DNA from: Shouchella lonarensis
GTDB taxonomy: Bacteria > Bacillota > Bacilli > Bacillales > Bacillaceae_D
Assembly: GCF_900096965.1 (NCBI RefSeq)
Contig: NZ_FMYM01000005.1
Span: 1-64,000, forward strand
DNA length: 64,000 nucleotides
Direction of reading: 5' to 3'
Shown here in pieces: positions 56,319-63,558 of the stretch; the stretch's first letter is position 1; the number at the start of each line of letters is the position of its first letter. The position numbers and the translations under genes were made by a program. The notes beneath the pieces were generated by a model. It made no database searches. It saw only the letters and a program-made list of their open reading frames with translations, and was not told where the DNA came from.

Positions 56319-57346
56319 TGCAGATTAAAAAGGATTTTATTAAAGTAGGTGCGCGTATCCGTCCACAAACAAAGATCAAAGCCACACATATCACAGTACA
56401 TGAAACAGCAAACACTGGAAAAGGTGCAAATGCCGCAACGCACGCAAGATACTTGCATAACGGTGCTGGTGGTCGGTCTGTTAGTTGGCATTTTACGATT
56501 GACGACACCGAGATTATTCAGCACTTACCTGTGGATGAAATGGGTTGGCATGCAGGGGGCGAGGGGAACCAGAAATCAATTGGTGTGGAATTGTGTGTTA
56601 ACCAAGACGGGAATTTTAACAAGACAAAAGAAAATGCAGCTTGGTTGGTTCGATATTTAATGAAAGAACTTGGTATCACGATTGATTGTGTGGTTACTCA
56701 TAAACATTGGACGGGTAAAAATTGTCCTACTCGATTGCTTAAAGAATGGTCTGCTTTTAAACAGCTAATTGCAGGGGAAGAGCCGTCAAAACCTAGCCCA
56801 CAGCAACCGCCTAACAACAGTGACAGCATCGGCACGGTAACGGTTAAAGCGGCGACACTATGGGTGTATGATCGTCCGGCGTGGGATGCAAGACACAAGA
56901 CCGTTAAAGCAGGGGAAGTGTTTACGGTTACGCGTAAGCTAGATGTGGGTGGCTATGATATGTACCAGCTAAAAAGCGGACTTTATATCACCGCAAGTAC
57001 CAAATATGTAGACTTTAAGCCGAATGGGAGCGGCAAGCCTATCGCAACAGCAAGAAAATCCACAGTAAGACAAGCAAGTGCAACTGCACAGAAGCAAACT
57101 AGCTTGACCACACAAACGCTACGCGCACGCCGACCGTATCCACGTGGAGAGCATGTCCGACGAGTACAACAAGCGCTGGCAAAACTGCATTACTACCCCG
57201 ACAAAGGCGCAAAAAATAATGGGGTAGATAGTGTATATGGTGCCATGACGGCGGACGCGGTACGAAGGTTCCAGAGTATGCATGGGCTAGTGCAAGACGG
57301 TGTATATGGTTTAAAGACGCGCGCTAAAATCCTGTCATTACTATAG
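56318..57346 (+). CDS. N-acetylmuramoyl-L-alanine amidase (endolysin)
   Basis: 342 aa. An Amidase_2 domain covers residues 1-150, with zinc ligands expected in ITVHETAN, the later HKHWTGKNCP (His and Cys), and the active region WHFTIDD. An SH3-like domain (about 168-228) is followed by a peptidoglycan-binding PG_binding_1 domain (about 275-340, GEHVRRVQQALAKL and VYGAMTADAVRRFQ). Works with the holin to lyse the host. Confidence 0.95.
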   Translation: MQIKKDFIKVGARIRPQTKIKATHITVHETANTGKGANAATHARYLHNGAGGRSVSWHFTIDDTEIIQHLPVDEMGWHAGGEGNQKSIGVELCVNQDGNFNKTKENAAWLVRYLMKELGITIDCVVTHKHWTGKNCPTRLLKEWSAFKQLIAGEEPSKPSPQQPPNNSDSIGTVTVKAATLWVYDRPAWDARHKTVKAGEVFTVTRKLDVGGYDMYQLKSGLYITASTKYVDFKPNGSGKPIATARKSTVRQASATAQKQTSLTTQTLRARRPYPRGEHVRRVQQALAKLHYYPDKGAKNNGVDSVYGAMTADAVRRFQSMHGLVQDGVYGLKTRAKILSLL

Positions 57347-57424
57347 GAATAATATAGGATTTATGTTGAAATTGGTCTAATTTTGTCTAGTGTAATTTTT
57401 GTTCAAAAAAGTCTGCTTTTTATG

Positions 57425-57453
57425 TTGTTCATCTCCTTTTGATATGATAGAAT
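57425..57453 (+). promoter_or_regulatory. sigma-A-like promoter of the first secreted peptide gene
   Basis: TTGTTC, 17 bases, TAGAAT, 44 bases before the start codon. It suggests expression independent of the late phage genes. Confidence 0.65.
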
Positions 57454-57497
57454 GATAGAGCACCATGATAAAACATATTATACGAGGAGATGACAAC

Positions 57498-58001
57498 ATG
57501 AAGCAAAAACTTTCAAAGCTTATCAGTGCTACTGTTGCAGCTACATTGATTGCAACTGGGATTGGTTCTACTTTAGCAACAAGTAAGGCATCGGCAGCTA
57601 CGCAAGGAACGGTTTCTCAACCATCTTCTACTTTCACAATGTCTACAAACTTTGAGCAATTAAAAAATGGTCATTCTGTTGATCGGGTTGAGCAACAGGG
57701 CGTTAAAGGTTGGATTGCGAAACAAGCGATACAGCTTCTTGCTTCCGCTATTCGTAATGGTGGAAAAGAGGTTTCAAAACTTGTTGGTTACCTCGATAAA
57801 GGTGCTGCAAAGGCTTTTAATAAAAATTCAGGTAAGATTGCCAATGAGTTAGATAAGATAGCAAAAATTCCTGATGTGACAGCTAATATGGTGAAGGATA
57901 AGCTTTACACTTTCTTGACAAAACAATTGAAAATGAAGGGCGGCGATGCGATGCAAATTGCTGATGCCGTTAAAGCAGTTGTGAACTGGCTTATCTTTTA
58001 A
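57498..58001 (+). CDS. secreted protein, putative bacteriocin-like, paralog 1
   Basis: 167 aa. A clear Sec signal peptide (residues 1-34, cleavage probably after SKASA) is followed by a polar segment and a cationic amphipathic helical domain (about 65-167). That domain contains AIRNGGKEVSKLVGYLDK and ends VVNWLIF. It resembles the protein at 63559-63966 along the whole mature helical part. No known family recognised. Secretion, charge and helicity suggest a pore-forming antimicrobial or other extracellular peptide; this is inference. ATG after GAGGAGATG. Confidence 0.75.
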   Translation: MKQKLSKLISATVAATLIATGIGSTLATSKASAATQGTVSQPSSTFTMSTNFEQLKNGHSVDRVEQQGVKGWIAKQAIQLLASAIRNGGKEVSKLVGYLDKGAAKAFNKNSGKIANELDKIAKIPDVTANMVKDKLYTFLTKQLKMKGGDAMQIADAVKAVVNWLIF

Positions 58002-58044
58002 TTAAATACGGGGGATTCCTCCATTTAAAAGGGGTATGTTTAGA

Positions 58045-58449
58045 ATGAGTGAGCAACAGCAAATTCAACAGCTAAAGGAACAGGTGGAATTTTTACAAGA
58101 AGCAGTCCAATTTCTTTCGTTTTCTAAAAAGACGGACGAGAAATATGCTTTTTGGAATTGGCTTGTTCAAAACAACGTTTTTGGTGAATCTAGAATGAGA
58201 CTAGATGCCCTTATGTTTATCTTAAATGAACGATTACAAGGGGAGCCTGTGTCAAAAAAAGACTTTCCACGTGTTTCTAGGGATTTACTTTATAAAGAAG
58301 GTTCTCCCACACGTGAGGAGGTCAAACAGTTGTTCATGGAAGCATTGGATACTGAAAATGAAGCAATGATTGATGATCTGTTTGAATCTTTACAGAGTCA
58401 AGGAATTCAAAGCGGATTAACTGAGTTATACTTTTCTAAATGTGTTTGA
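58045..58449 (+). CDS. DUF1878-type cytoplasmic protein
   Basis: 134 aa; an N-terminal coiled coil (LKEQVEFLQEAVQFLSF) and a C-terminal helical bundle match the DUF1878 family (YhaI-like), whose function is unknown. It lies 43 bases after the secreted peptide gene and ends at a terminator, so the two may form one unit. A protective or regulatory partner role is possible but unproven. The ATG at 58045 is preferred over 58036 by ribosome-site spacing. Confidence 0.72.
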   Translation: MSEQQQIQQLKEQVEFLQEAVQFLSFSKKTDEKYAFWNWLVQNNVFGESRMRLDALMFILNERLQGEPVSKKDFPRVSRDLLYKEGSPTREEVKQLFMEALDTENEAMIDDLFESLQSQGIQSGLTELYFSKCV

Positions 58450-58460
58450 GCTTGAATTTT

Positions 58461-58491
58461 TAAGCTGGCGCTTTAATCAGCGCTGGCTTTT
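58461..58491 (+). terminator. terminator after the DUF1878 gene
   Basis: AGCTGGCGCT and AGCGCTGGCT pair over ten positions with two wobbles, followed by six T. Confidence 0.85.
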
Positions 58492-58639
58492 TTATGCCCT
58501 GATATGTCTAATATTTCTTACTAATAGTGTCTTTCCTACTGAACGAAAGGAATCGACTTTTAAAGATAGTAAACAACAATATATGCTATCGGTGTCGATA
58601 AATGATGACAAAAACAGTGCCATAGATACTCTTTTGCAG

Positions 58640-58668
58640 TTGATAGCGCTTGCGCGGTGCGCTACAAT
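58640..58668 (+). promoter_or_regulatory. sigma-A promoter of the type VII lipase operon
   Basis: TTGATA, 17 bases, TACAAT, 59 bases before the first gene. The spacer holds GCGC repeats forming a small dyad. A vegetative promoter suggests expression in the lysogen. Confidence 0.75.
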
Positions 58669-58726
58669 AATGTTAAGGATAACGCGCTTTGTAAACACTT
58701 ACAGAGGATAAGAAGCGGGGTGGGTC

Positions 58727-59206
58727 ATGAGTAAAAAGAAACTGTATATTTTAATTGCGGTTGTTGTGTTTCTGTTGTTAGGGTGGTTTTCGGGTTTTTT
58801 AAAGGCGTTGACATGGCATTTATGGCTTGCTTATGGGGTTTATTATGGCATTGTAACTGGAATTATTGTCATTGCTTTTACTCTGTGGTTAACGAGAAAG
58901 ATGTGGGTATGGTTGCCTATAGCTATCATTATTTTGCTATCAATTGGAGGATGTTATATGCAAGAAGATACGGATATGAAGAGAGCGGAAGAAGTAGCCA
59001 AGTCTTTTTTAGAGGAAAATTACATGGGTGTTGAAAGTATCAAGGTAACAAATAAGGGACGAAACCCCATGGGGCATATTTCGGTTGGTGGTTATGTTAA
59101 TGATGCTCCTGAAATGAATTTTGGTGTGACTATAAATGATGAATTTGAAGTGAGTGGCGTTACTGAATCTAAGGTTTTTTTGGAATGGAATAAGGAGGAC
59201 GAATAG
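58727..59206 (+). CDS. DUF1433-like membrane protein, candidate lipase immunity
   Basis: 159 aa. Three hydrophobic helices lie at residues 5-27, 30-55 and 58-78, followed by an extracytoplasmic domain. That domain, with AEEVAKSFLEENYMGVESI and NPMGHISVGGYVND, resembles DUF1433 lipoproteins. The third helix ends IGGC, a lipobox-like site. An internal ATG at 58901 would yield a standard-looking lipoprotein (MWVWLPIAIIILLSIGGC). DUF1433 proteins (TilA) protect S. aureus against the T7SS lipase TslA; this gene is directly before a lipase. The role is inferred. Confidence 0.75.
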   Translation: MSKKKLYILIAVVVFLLLGWFSGFLKALTWHLWLAYGVYYGIVTGIIVIAFTLWLTRKMWVWLPIAIIILLSIGGCYMQEDTDMKRAEEVAKSFLEENYMGVESIKVTNKGRNPMGHISVGGYVNDAPEMNFGVTINDEFEVSGVTESKVFLEWNKEDE

Positions 59207-59208
59207 AT

Positions 59209-60636
59209 ATGAGTAATAAAAAGTCAATTGGCGCGACTACTGATGCAGTATACCAACATCTTTCAAGTGTTACTTATAATAAAGGCGATGACAGTCCTTA
59301 TGAGGTTGGTAAGTCGCTACGAATTCGTACAGATAAACCGGATGGTTCGTGGAGCTACGAACGTTGGGAAGTGGTCGATATAATCCAAAATGACACACAC
59401 GATGTCCACGCAATCGCGGTAAAAAAGGGTGACGAAGTAGTCATCTCTTACCGTGGCACTGATGCAACTACTGATTCTTGGGCACAGTCGTACCGTAACA
59501 ACATTAAGAGTGCACCTCCCCGAGAAGATGTTGGACATGATTTGCGGAATGCTCGACGTAAATTACAGGGGAAAGAGCCAATAGAGAGAACAGAAGAGCA
59601 AAAAAGAGACAATCCGTATGATGTAGCAAATAATTTCGCCAATCAGGTACACAAAAAATATTCAAATTCAAGAATTACTGTCACCGGACATTCTGAGGGT
59701 GGAAGAAAAGCGTTATATGTCCATGTGAATAACCCTAATATTGCCAGTGCTACTACATTTTCAACCCCATCTGCATACGATCTATTTACTGCTGAACAAA
59801 AAGAACGCATCAATGCCGGAGATTTCGATAAATCTATCAGGCAATATCGCGTGGATTGGGACTTTTTAGGAAACCTGCAAACATGGTGGAATCCAAAAAT
59901 AGGAACTGAAATAAAGCTCGACACTGGAAGTATGAACATGTATGACAACCATTTGCCTAGAGCATACGATAAATTTTTTGACGATGAAGGCATGATCCTA
60001 GACGGTATCGCGCCCTACGACGGTTATCACCCTGATATTAGCCCAACTGGAGCACGTAACATGATGTGGGCTGGCATGAATTCGCCACGGACAGGCTTTG
60101 CGTGGGGCGTTTTAGGTACTGCCTTAGGTGGTATCGGTTTTCAATCAGGAATGTTGCAGGCGGCTATCAACATGATGTATCCACGGTATATGACTTTTGA
60201 TATATTGACAGGATCATATGCGTTTGAGCGCGCAATGTTTATGATGTCAAATTCTGGTGCAAGTAACGTGAATATAATGCCTACCATATCTAAAATGCTG
60301 GCGAATGATCCCACTCTATATGACCGAATCCGAAGTGTTCTAGGTGGAGGAATGGGCGGCTCGTCTAGTCATATTCTAGCTAATGTACAGATTCTAAATG
60401 ATTTCCACATGTTAATTAGGTGTTTGGAAAGCATTACTCCTCCTGCAAGACCGGGACATTTTATTAAAACTAAGTCGCCAGCACTCACTGAACTTTTGAG
60501 TATAGGCAATGAGTCTAGTCATTTAGCGAAAGTGTTTTTGACACGCTTAATTGACGGGGCGCACAGGGAAGTAGCAGCGCTCGAAAAGTATTGGGATAAA
60601 GATAAAGAACTGGCGGCAGCGCTAAAGTTAGGGTGA
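59209..60636 (+). CDS. class-3-type lipase, putative type VII-secreted toxin
   Basis: 475 aa without a signal peptide. The lipase core lies in the first half. The oxyanion motif SYRGTD is at residues 80-85 and the nucleophile elbow GHSEG at 160-164 (Ser162). Aspartates of VDWDFLGNL near 216-218 and His248 in YDNHLPRAY are likely triad members. Residues 290-350 contain a hydrophobic Gly/Ala-rich stretch; the rest is helical. Neighbours (DUF1433-like, LXG-like and two small helical proteins) match those of T7SS lipase toxins such as TslA. Here the LXG part is a separate gene. Strong AAGGAGG site. Confidence 0.8.
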   Translation: MSNKKSIGATTDAVYQHLSSVTYNKGDDSPYEVGKSLRIRTDKPDGSWSYERWEVVDIIQNDTHDVHAIAVKKGDEVVISYRGTDATTDSWAQSYRNNIKSAPPREDVGHDLRNARRKLQGKEPIERTEEQKRDNPYDVANNFANQVHKKYSNSRITVTGHSEGGRKALYVHVNNPNIASATTFSTPSAYDLFTAEQKERINAGDFDKSIRQYRVDWDFLGNLQTWWNPKIGTEIKLDTGSMNMYDNHLPRAYDKFFDDEGMILDGIAPYDGYHPDISPTGARNMMWAGMNSPRTGFAWGVLGTALGGIGFQSGMLQAAINMMYPRYMTFDILTGSYAFERAMFMMSNSGASNVNIMPTISKMLANDPTLYDRIRSVLGGGMGGSSSHILANVQILNDFHMLIRCLESITPPARPGHFIKTKSPALTELLSIGNESSHLAKVFLTRLIDGAHREVAALEKYWDKDKELAAALKLG

Positions 60637-60641
60637 ATAAG

Positions 60642-61214
60642 ATGTTAACGTTTGATTTTGCAGAAATACATGACATGTTAGGTTATGAGATTGTTCGCCG
60701 ACAACATTACATTGAAGCGTTGTCCGTTGCAGCAGGAGCCATGGAGAGAATAGCCAATTGTGAGGACGTTTTACAGGGTCAAGGTGGAGACGGCGTGCGT
60801 GCACTGTATGTGCAAGTAAAATTACCCGCAATTAAGAAAGTAATAGACTTTAATCATACCTACATAGAAGTATTGAGTAGGGCACAATACCGCTTAGCCG
60901 ATCTTGATAATAACAATGCATTGTGGGATGAAGAATTTATCACGCATGATCTAAAAAATCAAGTGTCTACAATCAATAGAGAAACACGGGAATTAGAGCG
61001 GGGCTTTAAACAAGTCTCACTGTTTGTCTCTGATCTTGTCTCTCTTGGTCATCTGAACGCTCAAAACGTTTATCAAACATCCGGTGAAGCGCGTGACCGA
61101 ATTAAAAAGCTGAGTACCTTAATGGAAAACTTTGAGAGTACTGTGTGCAGCTTGAACGCTGTTTTACGGGATCGTTTACATAGTGCGAGAGCGGCGAAAG
61201 GGGGCATCCGGTAA
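60642..61214 (+). CDS. free-standing LXG-like domain protein
   Basis: 190 aa, all helical. The opening FDFAEIHDMLGYEIVRRQHYIEAL, then LQGQGGDGVRALYVQVKLPAI, reproduces the start of LXG domains that guide toxins to type VII secretion systems. It is followed by the usual LWDEEFITHDL-like element and a long helix. No toxin domain is attached at either end. Start ATG 60642 after AGGGTGA; a GTG at 60633 overlapping the lipase stop is possible. Probably pairs with the lipase and the next two proteins. Confidence 0.75.
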   Translation: MLTFDFAEIHDMLGYEIVRRQHYIEALSVAAGAMERIANCEDVLQGQGGDGVRALYVQVKLPAIKKVIDFNHTYIEVLSRAQYRLADLDNNNALWDEEFITHDLKNQVSTINRETRELERGFKQVSLFVSDLVSLGHLNAQNVYQTSGEARDRIKKLSTLMENFESTVCSLNAVLRDRLHSARAAKGGIR

Positions 61215-61615
61215 TGAACGAGGAAGCTATGCGAGCAAAAATAAGAAATAACAGCAGTAGGATAACAGACGAAAGAATAGCCCTAAAACGGCTTCAGGGC
61301 GATGAAGAACGACTGATAGGCGCGCGCCGGACTTTAGATCAGTGGATAGAAGAGGTAAGAAGTCAATCCTCTCTGGTATGGAAGCCTCAAATTGACCCGC
61401 GTTGGAAAGGGAGAGAAGCATTTTATTATCAAGACGATGTGCGTATGAGGTGGCAGGATAACCAGCAGAAATTAAAGTATCAGTTTGAGGACGCACAAGG
61501 TAAAATTGATTCGGCGTTAAGTCGTGTAAGAACAGATATAGCAACAAAATCTAAGCAAATTAGTCTGCTAAGTGCAGAAATAGACTCGCTCTACTGGTCA
61601 TTAAGGATGGTGTAA
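61214..61615 (+). CDS. DUF5082/YwqH-like helical T7SS accessory protein
   Basis: 133 aa helical hairpin protein with a WXG-type turn in DPRWKGREAFYYQ near residue 66-78. It resembles the YwqH/DUF5082 partners that bind LXG domains. The start overlaps the LXG-like gene stop by one base, so translation is coupled. Confidence 0.68.
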   Translation: MNEEAMRAKIRNNSSRITDERIALKRLQGDEERLIGARRTLDQWIEEVRSQSSLVWKPQIDPRWKGREAFYYQDDVRMRWQDNQQKLKYQFEDAQGKIDSALSRVRTDIATKSKQISLLSAEIDSLYWSLRMV

Positions 61616-61617
61616 CT

Positions 61618-61902
61618 GTGGATTCTAAGCCTAAATATGATTATGACCCAGAAAAAGCGATAGAAAAGCTTGAAACGGCGTACAAGCAATTTGATGAGAT
61701 GATAAAGTTAGACATGTTTACACCGCATATGGTGGAGTCAGCCAAAGAGGCAGGTATTGAGCCGCCCCGTGTTCTTTTGGATATTGATGCAATGGCAGCA
61801 GAATTTAATCATGATGTAGTAAATTTTGTTGAGAATGCAAAAATCAAAATCCGCGCCAAGCAAAAAGAGTTGCGTGAATATCTGGCGAATGAAAGTGACT
61901 AG
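61618..61902 (+). CDS. small helical T7SS accessory protein (DUF5344/YwqI-like)
   Basis: 94 aa, two helices with an acidic character. Size, helicity and position fit the second small partner found with LXG toxins (YwqI or TlaA type); the family assignment is tentative. GTG start two bases after the preceding stop. Confidence 0.6.
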   Translation: MDSKPKYDYDPEKAIEKLETAYKQFDEMIKLDMFTPHMVESAKEAGIEPPRVLLDIDAMAAEFNHDVVNFVENAKIKIRAKQKELREYLANESD

Positions 61903-61915
61903 GTATAGCCCTGTC

Positions 61916-61945
61916 TTGGTGAGAGAAGGCTAGGTGCTGTACATA
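61916..61945 (+). promoter_or_regulatory. possible promoter of the 61994 gene
   Basis: TTGGTG, 18 bases, TACATA. A weak match, but correctly placed 49 bases before the start. Confidence 0.4.
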
Positions 61946-61993
61946 TGGAGGTAAACGCGTTAAAAATTTATAGAGAAGGAAGGGGTAATCAAT

Positions 61994-62845
61994 GTGGATG
62001 TTGAACAAGAAGTGAAGGACTTATTAAGGCGTATAGAGAATAGAACTAAATTTACTACCATTTATATGTGGTTTACAGAGATTTGTCATACAAAAGAGGG
62101 AAGGGAAAAGAGGATTGATATTTGGGTGGAATATATACGCATGGCTTGTTGGCAATCTATATACTTTCTCTTGTTGATTTCCTTTTGGTTTAAATTTAGT
62201 GGAATTATTTTCTCCTATATTGATGGAATGAAATCAGCTATTGGACTAGTAATATTATTTTTTGTCATTCCTGTTGTAATTCCAATTGCTATATTAATTA
62301 AACGTAGTGATACACTTGTCTGTTCGGCATATAACATTACGGGCGAGAAATTAAAGAGCAAATTAGACTGTTTCAAAAAAAAACTAGCTGAAGAAGAGAT
62401 AAATAATTGGTTGAATAATCCAAAGGTGAATGAGTGCATTGTACGTAAGCATGCTCTTCCAATTGTGGAGAGGAAAATAGAAAGGGAGATAAAAAGAAAA
62501 GAAGAGAAATCTGTTTCAGCTTTTTTATCAAGTATGATCCCGCCTGCTGTAATTGCCTTCTCTGTTGCGTTTGTTACTTTTATATTTGATATGGGGAAAG
62601 TACAAATGTTGAACGATCCCGAAGAAAAAGAAAAGCTGAATGATCCTACTTTTGTGGACGTGATTGTCTCTTCTTTTATGATATACTTTTATATTATATT
62701 TGGGATGATGGTTTTTTTGGGAGGAGTTATTCATTTTTTGCTATTGCCTATGCGGCAAAATGGACCTAAAATGCGTAGACTGATACTACTGAAAAAGATT
62801 CTCTCTATGTATTTAGCTAAAAAAGATATGAATCGTATAATATGA
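61994..62845 (+). CDS. membrane protein, 283 aa, unknown
   Basis: Four hydrophobic helices: two near residues 53-95 and two near 180-250. They are separated by a charged cytoplasmic helical segment (about 110-175, rich in Lys and Glu). No recognised family. GTG start seven bases after GGAAGGGG; the ATG two bases earlier is in another frame and stops at once. It follows the lipase operon and is A+T-rich, like the rest of the cargo. A second immunity protein or an exclusion protein would be possible roles, both speculative. Confidence 0.65.
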   Translation: MDVEQEVKDLLRRIENRTKFTTIYMWFTEICHTKEGREKRIDIWVEYIRMACWQSIYFLLLISFWFKFSGIIFSYIDGMKSAIGLVILFFVIPVVIPIAILIKRSDTLVCSAYNITGEKLKSKLDCFKKKLAEEEINNWLNNPKVNECIVRKHALPIVERKIEREIKRKEEKSVSAFLSSMIPPAVIAFSVAFVTFIFDMGKVQMLNDPEEKEKLNDPTFVDVIVSSFMIYFYIIFGMMVFLGGVIHFLLLPMRQNGPKMRRLILLKKILSMYLAKKDMNRII

Positions 62846-62916
62846 GAAAGAGAATTTGCCTTGTTTGGCGACAAAACTAGACATATACAACAGGCGGGAA
62901 CGTGCTATAATACAAG

Positions 62917-62970
62917 CGTCACCGCCTAGGTGATTTACGGTATAGGGAGGGCTTTTGCCCTTCTTTTTTA
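62917..62970 (+). ncRNA. putative small RNA 1
   Basis: Extended -10 TGCTATAAT (62903-62911) is followed by a CACC-GCCTA-GGTG hairpin. An 8-bp terminator stem (62945-62952 with 62957-62964, wobbles allowed) and a T run close it. The expected transcript is about 55 bases. A clear -35 is lacking. Such units occur in Bacillus prophages as antisense or antitoxin RNAs, but no toxin gene was found opposite. Confidence 0.4.
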
Positions 62971-62987
62971 TTTTGATAGGCAGTTTG

Positions 62988-63016
62988 TTGCGCTAGTAAT
63001 CCCATTGTGCTATAGT
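62988..63016 (+). promoter_or_regulatory. sigma-A promoter of putative small RNA 2
   Basis: TTGCGC, 17 bases, TATAGT, with the extended -10 base pair TG in front. Shares GTGCTATA with the upstream unit. Confidence 0.6.
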
Positions 63017-63021
63017 AAATT

Positions 63022-63103
63022 TACATCACATCACCTTTTTCATATATGAATGATGTATTCATCCAGTAGGACTGCTCCTTGTTGCAAGGGGTGGTTCTTT
63101 TTG
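63022..63103 (+). ncRNA. putative small RNA 2
   Basis: About 80 bases ending in a strong 14-bp terminator hairpin (AGGACTGCTCCTTG with CAAGGGGTGGTTCT, wobbles included) and a T run. Its 5' part contains ATCACCTTTTTCAT, complementary to a typical Bacillus ribosome-binding site plus start region. It could be an antisense RNA against an mRNA elsewhere. Confidence 0.45.
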
Positions 63104-63197
63104 TTTATCGTCAAATAAATTCAGATTTATCTAACCTGTTAGTACCTTATATGATTACTGTGAGATGGTCACAAAATTAACCAAACGAACAAAAAAA

Positions 63198-63303
63198 TTT
63201 ACGACTTTATACGATTAAGAAATACAATTAACACCTATAAAATGCTTTTTTCATCAAAAAACACTACTTTATCTTAGGTTATTATGTGTTTTAAAGTCGT
63301 AAA
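63198..63303. repeat. 12-bp inverted repeat with 82-base spacer
   Basis: TTTACGACTTTA (63198-63209) and TAAAGTCGTAAA (63292-63303) are exact reverse complements. No gene lies between. It might be a binding-site pair, the stem of a long hairpin, or remains of an inserted element. Confidence 0.5.
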
Positions 63304-63485
63304 AAGAAGATAACTTATTGTAGACATTGATCAATATTGTGCTAAACTTGCATTATAGAATAACTCATTGTTAATGAAGGGATGCCTATTCGTTACTTTT
63401 GCGTTAATTATATACTTTGTTTAGGGGGTGGTCAAAATGGTGTAGATTAGGAAGTTCGTGTGCATACATTAAATTTTGGAGTTTG

Positions 63486-63525
63486 TTGACGTTGTGATTC
63501 TTGTTGTGGTATTATTTTGATACCA
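63486..63525 (+). promoter_or_regulatory. promoter with operator-like dyad before paralog 2
   Basis: TTGACG, 18 bases, TATTAT (63510-63515). The dyad TGGTAT-TATTTTG-ATACCA (63507-63525) covers the -10, so a repressor there would shut the gene off. Confidence 0.6.
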
Positions 63526-63558
63526 TGACAAACCTATAATAAGGGGGAAATTTTGCTC

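Larger units (their letters stand above)
62846..63558. other. 0.7-kb non-coding A+T-rich region
   Basis: Holds two short putative transcription units with terminators (62906-62970 and 62988-63103) and a 12-bp inverted repeat (63198-63209/63292-63303). The promoter of the last gene completes it. No protein-coding gene is supported. A 16-codon open frame at 63374 has no ribosome site. Confidence 0.7.

Noticed and set aside
58442-58711. Open frame of 89 codons with a hydrophobic N-terminus
   Set aside because: It runs through a strong terminator and the promoter of the next operon, has no ribosome site and overlaps the preceding gene.
60600-60660. Split of lipase and LXG-like protein as a sequencing frameshift or broken gene
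   Set aside because: The LXG-like protein has a complete domain start with its own ATG and ribosome site after the lipase stop, so a natural split is the better reading; resequencing would settle it.
62923-63005. Minus-strand small open frame opposite putative small RNA 1, checked as a type I toxin
   Set aside because: The peptide is charged rather than hydrophobic and has no ribosome site, so no toxin is claimed.
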